From an archaeon (lineage in GTDB: Archaea > Asgardarchaeota > Hermodarchaeia > Hermodarchaeales > Hermodarchaeaceae): DNA of 8,247 nt. The stretch spans positions 1 through 8,247 of the forward strand of contig JABXGY010000136.1 of NCBI GenBank assembly GCA_016550395.1, given 5' to 3'. This document shows positions 6,299 to 8,247 of this stretch, piece after piece. The stretch's first letter is position 1. Each line of letters opens with the position of its first letter. The translations under genes were made by a program, and so were the position numbers. Under the pieces are notes generated by a model, which saw nothing but the letters and a program-made list of their open reading frames with translations, ran no database searches and was not told where the DNA came from.

Positions 6299-6344
6299 AA
6301 GGGATTTCAATGAAGTGTATCAGCTTTCCTAAGAGGCCTGTTTT

Positions 6345-7433
6345 ATGTCATCATCATTTGCTCGCCAAATAATCCGTGATGCGTTGCGAATACGTGACCA
6401 AGAATTAGTGTGGATTCACACTTGGGATCATAGTTTAGACCTCGCACAAGAGATCTTACAACAAGCCCACTTACATGGAGCAGCTGTCGTATTAAGTATG
6501 GTTTCCGAATCATCTATTACACACCTGTTGAAACAAGCCCCACTTGAAGCGGTGAACACACCACCCAGCCATTTATTCAATGGAGTATCCAGAGCAAATG
6601 CGTTAATCATCCTAGATGGTCCAGAAAACCCAGGGATATTTCGCACTGCAGACAAGGGTAAGGCCTTAGCGATAACGAGTAATCTCACACGATTACTGAG
6701 TACCGCTTTCTCAAAACGAGTACGAACAGTCTATGTCCGAACGACTGCTTTCACCGAGCAGGCAGCGAAGACCTATGGGATTTCTCATGAAAAATTATTG
6801 CAGGAAAGTAACCGGTGTCTCACAATGAATCAGGCAAAAATGCTTGATCTGGGTCACCGTATCGAAAGCCTTCTTCGGAAACACCGAGAGATTCATCTTA
6901 GTTCCAGTGAGGGTACAGACTTACGATTTCGAACCCGCGGATCACCTCTAATTGATGATGGCATCATAGACCAAGCCGATTTACAAAACAAAAATGTCCT
7001 AACTCAACTTCCTGCAGGCACTCTTTCAATTCCAGTTGATGAAACAAGTGCTGAGGGAACCATAATATTTACTTGGCCTCGAGCTTTTCTAAGTGATACG
7101 ATTGACAAACTACGCCTAGATTTCAAGAAAGGTGAAATTACAGATTTTCGAGCGCACAAAGGTGAAAAAACCTTTGAACGAGCTATACGTGGAGGAGAAA
7201 AAATGAGTGACCGGTTAACTCGATTAGTCTTTGGTATTAATTCACAAGCATCCACACCATTTGGACAACCGCTAGATGTTCTAATACCCGGCACAATTAC
7301 ACTCGGACTAGGCGATAATTCTGCTATTGGTGGTCGTGTTCAAAGTAATTTCAGTTACGAACATACCTTGAATGATGCTATCGTCAGTATCGGACCAACA
7401 GCTGTTATTATGGACGGAAAATTAACTCTCTAA
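6345..7433 (+). CDS. Peptidase M29 (aminopeptidase T)-like protein, metal site largely missing
   Basis: This 362-residue protein is close to the roughly 400 of M29 aminopeptidases. The order of blocks is that of the family: an N-terminal alpha/beta domain (1-180; e.g. ITSNLTRLLS and the A-x-x-YGIS helix at 141-147), GTDLRF near 190, a DDG at 204-206, QLPAG-SIPV at 221-231, SAEGT (235-239), LRLDFKKGEITDF (256-268), RLTRLVFGIN (290-299), GTITLGLGDN (316-325), GG (329-330) and a closing DGKL. Known M29 enzymes bind two metals through two Glu, two His and one Asp. Here E237 and H340 seem kept. The Glu of LGE is replaced (L-T-R, 291-293), the His of GTxHxAxGDN is T319, and the Asp of HxD is L342. 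Probably not an active aminopeptidase; the actual role is unknown. It has GAGG (6333-6336) at 8 nt. It is divergent from the receptor-like gene. Confidence 0.83.
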   Translation: MSSSFARQIIRDALRIRDQELVWIHTWDHSLDLAQEILQQAHLHGAAVVLSMVSESSITHLLKQAPLEAVNTPPSHLFNGVSRANALIILDGPENPGIFRTADKGKALAITSNLTRLLSTAFSKRVRTVYVRTTAFTEQAAKTYGISHEKLLQESNRCLTMNQAKMLDLGHRIESLLRKHREIHLSSSEGTDLRFRTRGSPLIDDGIIDQADLQNKNVLTQLPAGTLSIPVDETSAEGTIIFTWPRAFLSDTIDKLRLDFKKGEITDFRAHKGEKTFERAIRGGEKMSDRLTRLVFGINSQASTPFGQPLDVLIPGTITLGLGDNSAIGGRVQSNFSYEHTLNDAIVSIGPTAVIMDGKLTL

Positions 7434-7465
7434 ATGGGAGCAATACATTTCCAATCTGAGTTATT

Positions 7466-7816
7466 TTAACTAGTCTCCTCAATCAGGATAAAGACAGCAC
7501 CTATTATGATTAATAGTCCAGCAATTCCCCATGAACCAATGGCCACTAATATTCCCAGTCCAATGAGAATCAATGCATTATGAGAGGGATCCTCCTCAAG
7601 CCGAGAAGAAAAACGTGTTAGAATATAATAGCTCAGTATGATGGCTAGAACACTCATTGCCAATAGAACAGAATCAAAGATGTTAACTAAAAAAAATGGT
7701 AAACCAAACCGAAGGAGAATTGAAAAAAGCCAAAAGAGCATTGACAAAAGACCCAAAACCATACCAAGGATAGCCCCGAATTTTATCAAGGTTTGTGCGG
7801 ATTCGATCAAATCCAA
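7466..7816 (-). CDS. Four-helix membrane protein, paralogue of the next upstream gene
   Basis: 116 residues from TTG 7816. The four helices lie at about 10-33, 39-66, 82-98 and 98-112, with a polar loop TRFSSRLEEDPSHN between helices 2 and 3, ending IEETS. Helices 2-4 resemble those of the protein encoded at 7964-8247: a helix with an aspartate near its start (VNIFDSVLL here, YIVVDVIAI there), ILTRF/YPMLE in the loop, then LIxLGIL...W...G(I/G)xGxLIxIxGxxF. No family was recognised; the compact helix pair with G-rich faces is typical of small archaeal membrane proteins. It may share a transcript with its upstream paralogue, but a terminator-like hairpin lies between them. It is convergent with the M29-like gene. 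Confidence 0.72.
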   Translation of the reverse strand: MDLIESAQTLIKFGAILGMVLGLLSMLFWLFSILLRFGLPFFLVNIFDSVLLAMSVLAIILSYYILTRFSSRLEEDPSHNALILIGLGILVAIGSWGIAGLLIIIGAVFILIEETS

Positions 7817-7825
7817 TTGAAGCAT

Positions 7826-7830
7826 CCTCC
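7826..7830 (-). promoter_or_regulatory. Shine-Dalgarno site GGAGG directly abutting an ATG, favouring TTG 7816
   Basis: GGAGG touches ATG 7825 with no spacer, which the ribosome cannot use in the usual way. TTG 7816 is 9 nt downstream and in frame. If the ATG were used the protein would be three residues longer (MLQ before the start chosen here). Confidence 0.55.
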
Positions 7831-7888
7831 TGACAATAAAGTTTGTAGATATCTACTTGCATCGCTTTAACTTGTTAAATTTGTGCTT

Positions 7889-7940
7889 AAAAAGAAAAAG
7901 AAAGTTGAGGAAACTAGCGAATATTGTCCGCTAGTTCCTC
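7889..7940 (-). terminator. Hairpin plus T-rich terminator after the 7964-8247 gene
   Basis: On the minus strand, GAGGAACTAGCG (7940-7929) pairs with CGCTAGTTTCCTC (7919-7907) with a single bulged base and a 9-nt loop. It is followed by AACTTTCTTTTTCTTTTTAA. A stem of 12 pairs followed by broken T-runs is a convincing 3' end, 24 bases after the stop codon. Confidence 0.65.
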
Positions 7941-7963
7941 GATATAGATGCTCCCGCTGGATT

Positions 7964-8247
7964 CTAGGATTTCTCGCCTTCCTTTTCGACAAAGACCAGG
8001 ATGCCTGCAATAAAGATGAGTATACCACCAATTGCAGCCCAAGATAAAATCCCTAGAACAATCAAGGGAATAGCTGTCGCTTGGTAATTTGTCTCCAACA
8101 TTGGATAGTAGGTTCGCCAAACGATAAAGGCACAGATAATTGCGATCACATCAACGACAATATAGCCAATATATGATAGTCCTAGTAGCCAAAGAAAGGG
8201 ACCAGTAAGTAGAAGTCTGACACCTTGAATAGCAATTGAGATGAAGC
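7964..8247 (-). CDS. Small membrane protein, tandem paralogue (5' end outside window)
   Basis: The frame stays open to the window edge, so the N-terminus is missing; a GTG at 8149 is just an internal codon. The visible 94 residues hold four hydrophobic stretches: about LLLTGPFLWLLGLSYIGY, VVDVIAIICAFIVW, a loop with YYPMLETNYQ, then IPLIVLGILSW and IGGILIFIAGILVFVE, ending KEGEKS. Order and spacing match the neighbouring gene at 7466-7816, and both stop just after the last helix (VFILIEETS and VFVEKEGEKS), indicating tandem duplication. Function unknown. A hairpin/T-rich terminator follows it. Confidence 0.72.
   Translation of the reverse strand, partial: FISIAIQGVRLLLTGPFLWLLGLSYIGYIVVDVIAIICAFIVWRTYYPMLETNYQATAIPLIVLGILSWAAIGGILIFIAGILVFVEKEGEKS

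Overview
The window looks like a chromosomal segment of an archaeon, most plausibly an Asgard archaeon (Promethearchaeota; Thorarchaeia-like is a guess). The evidence is a Rab/Ras-type small GTPase with a long C-terminal extension (4219-5340, -), surface proteins held by a C-terminal membrane helix with a basic stop-transfer tail, strong Shine-Dalgarno sites of the GGAGG/GGTGA type, TTG starts and TATA-like upstream elements. No rRNA, tRNA, CRISPR array, IS element or phage gene was seen.

Layout, left to right. (1) 1-570 (+): 3' end of a surface protein with a C-terminal anchor, closed by a hairpin-plus-T terminator. (2) 673-1806 (-): a roughly 12-helix membrane protein made of two similar halves. 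(3) 2089-2784 (-): an acetoacetate-decarboxylase-family protein whose Schiff-base lysine appears to be serine. (4) 2937-4148: three small membrane proteins of unknown function, 2937-3143 (+), 3154-3558 (-) and 3735-4148 (+). The last carries an HxHH...DE...YW motif. (5) 4219-5340 (-): the Rab-like GTPase, preceded on the same strand by 5478-6167 (-), a single-pass receptor-like protein with a signal peptide, a beta-rich GOLD/emp24-like ectodomain and an acidic cytosolic tail. (6) 6345-7433 (+): a peptidase M29 (aminopeptidase T)-like protein with most metal ligands missing. (7) 7466-7816 and 7964-8247 (-): two tandem paralogous 4-TM proteins, the second cut by the window end.

Genes sit singly or in pairs with frequent strand switches, so this is not one long operon. 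The most suggestive unit is the receptor-like protein plus GTPase pair (6167 to 4219). It joins an extracellular sensing or cargo-binding candidate to a cytosolic G protein. The two enzyme-fold proteins that have lost catalytic residues are the next most interesting items. Most other genes encode membrane proteins for which only topology can be described. Several gene starts were moved from the longest open frame because the Shine-Dalgarno site lies inside or directly against the longest start.
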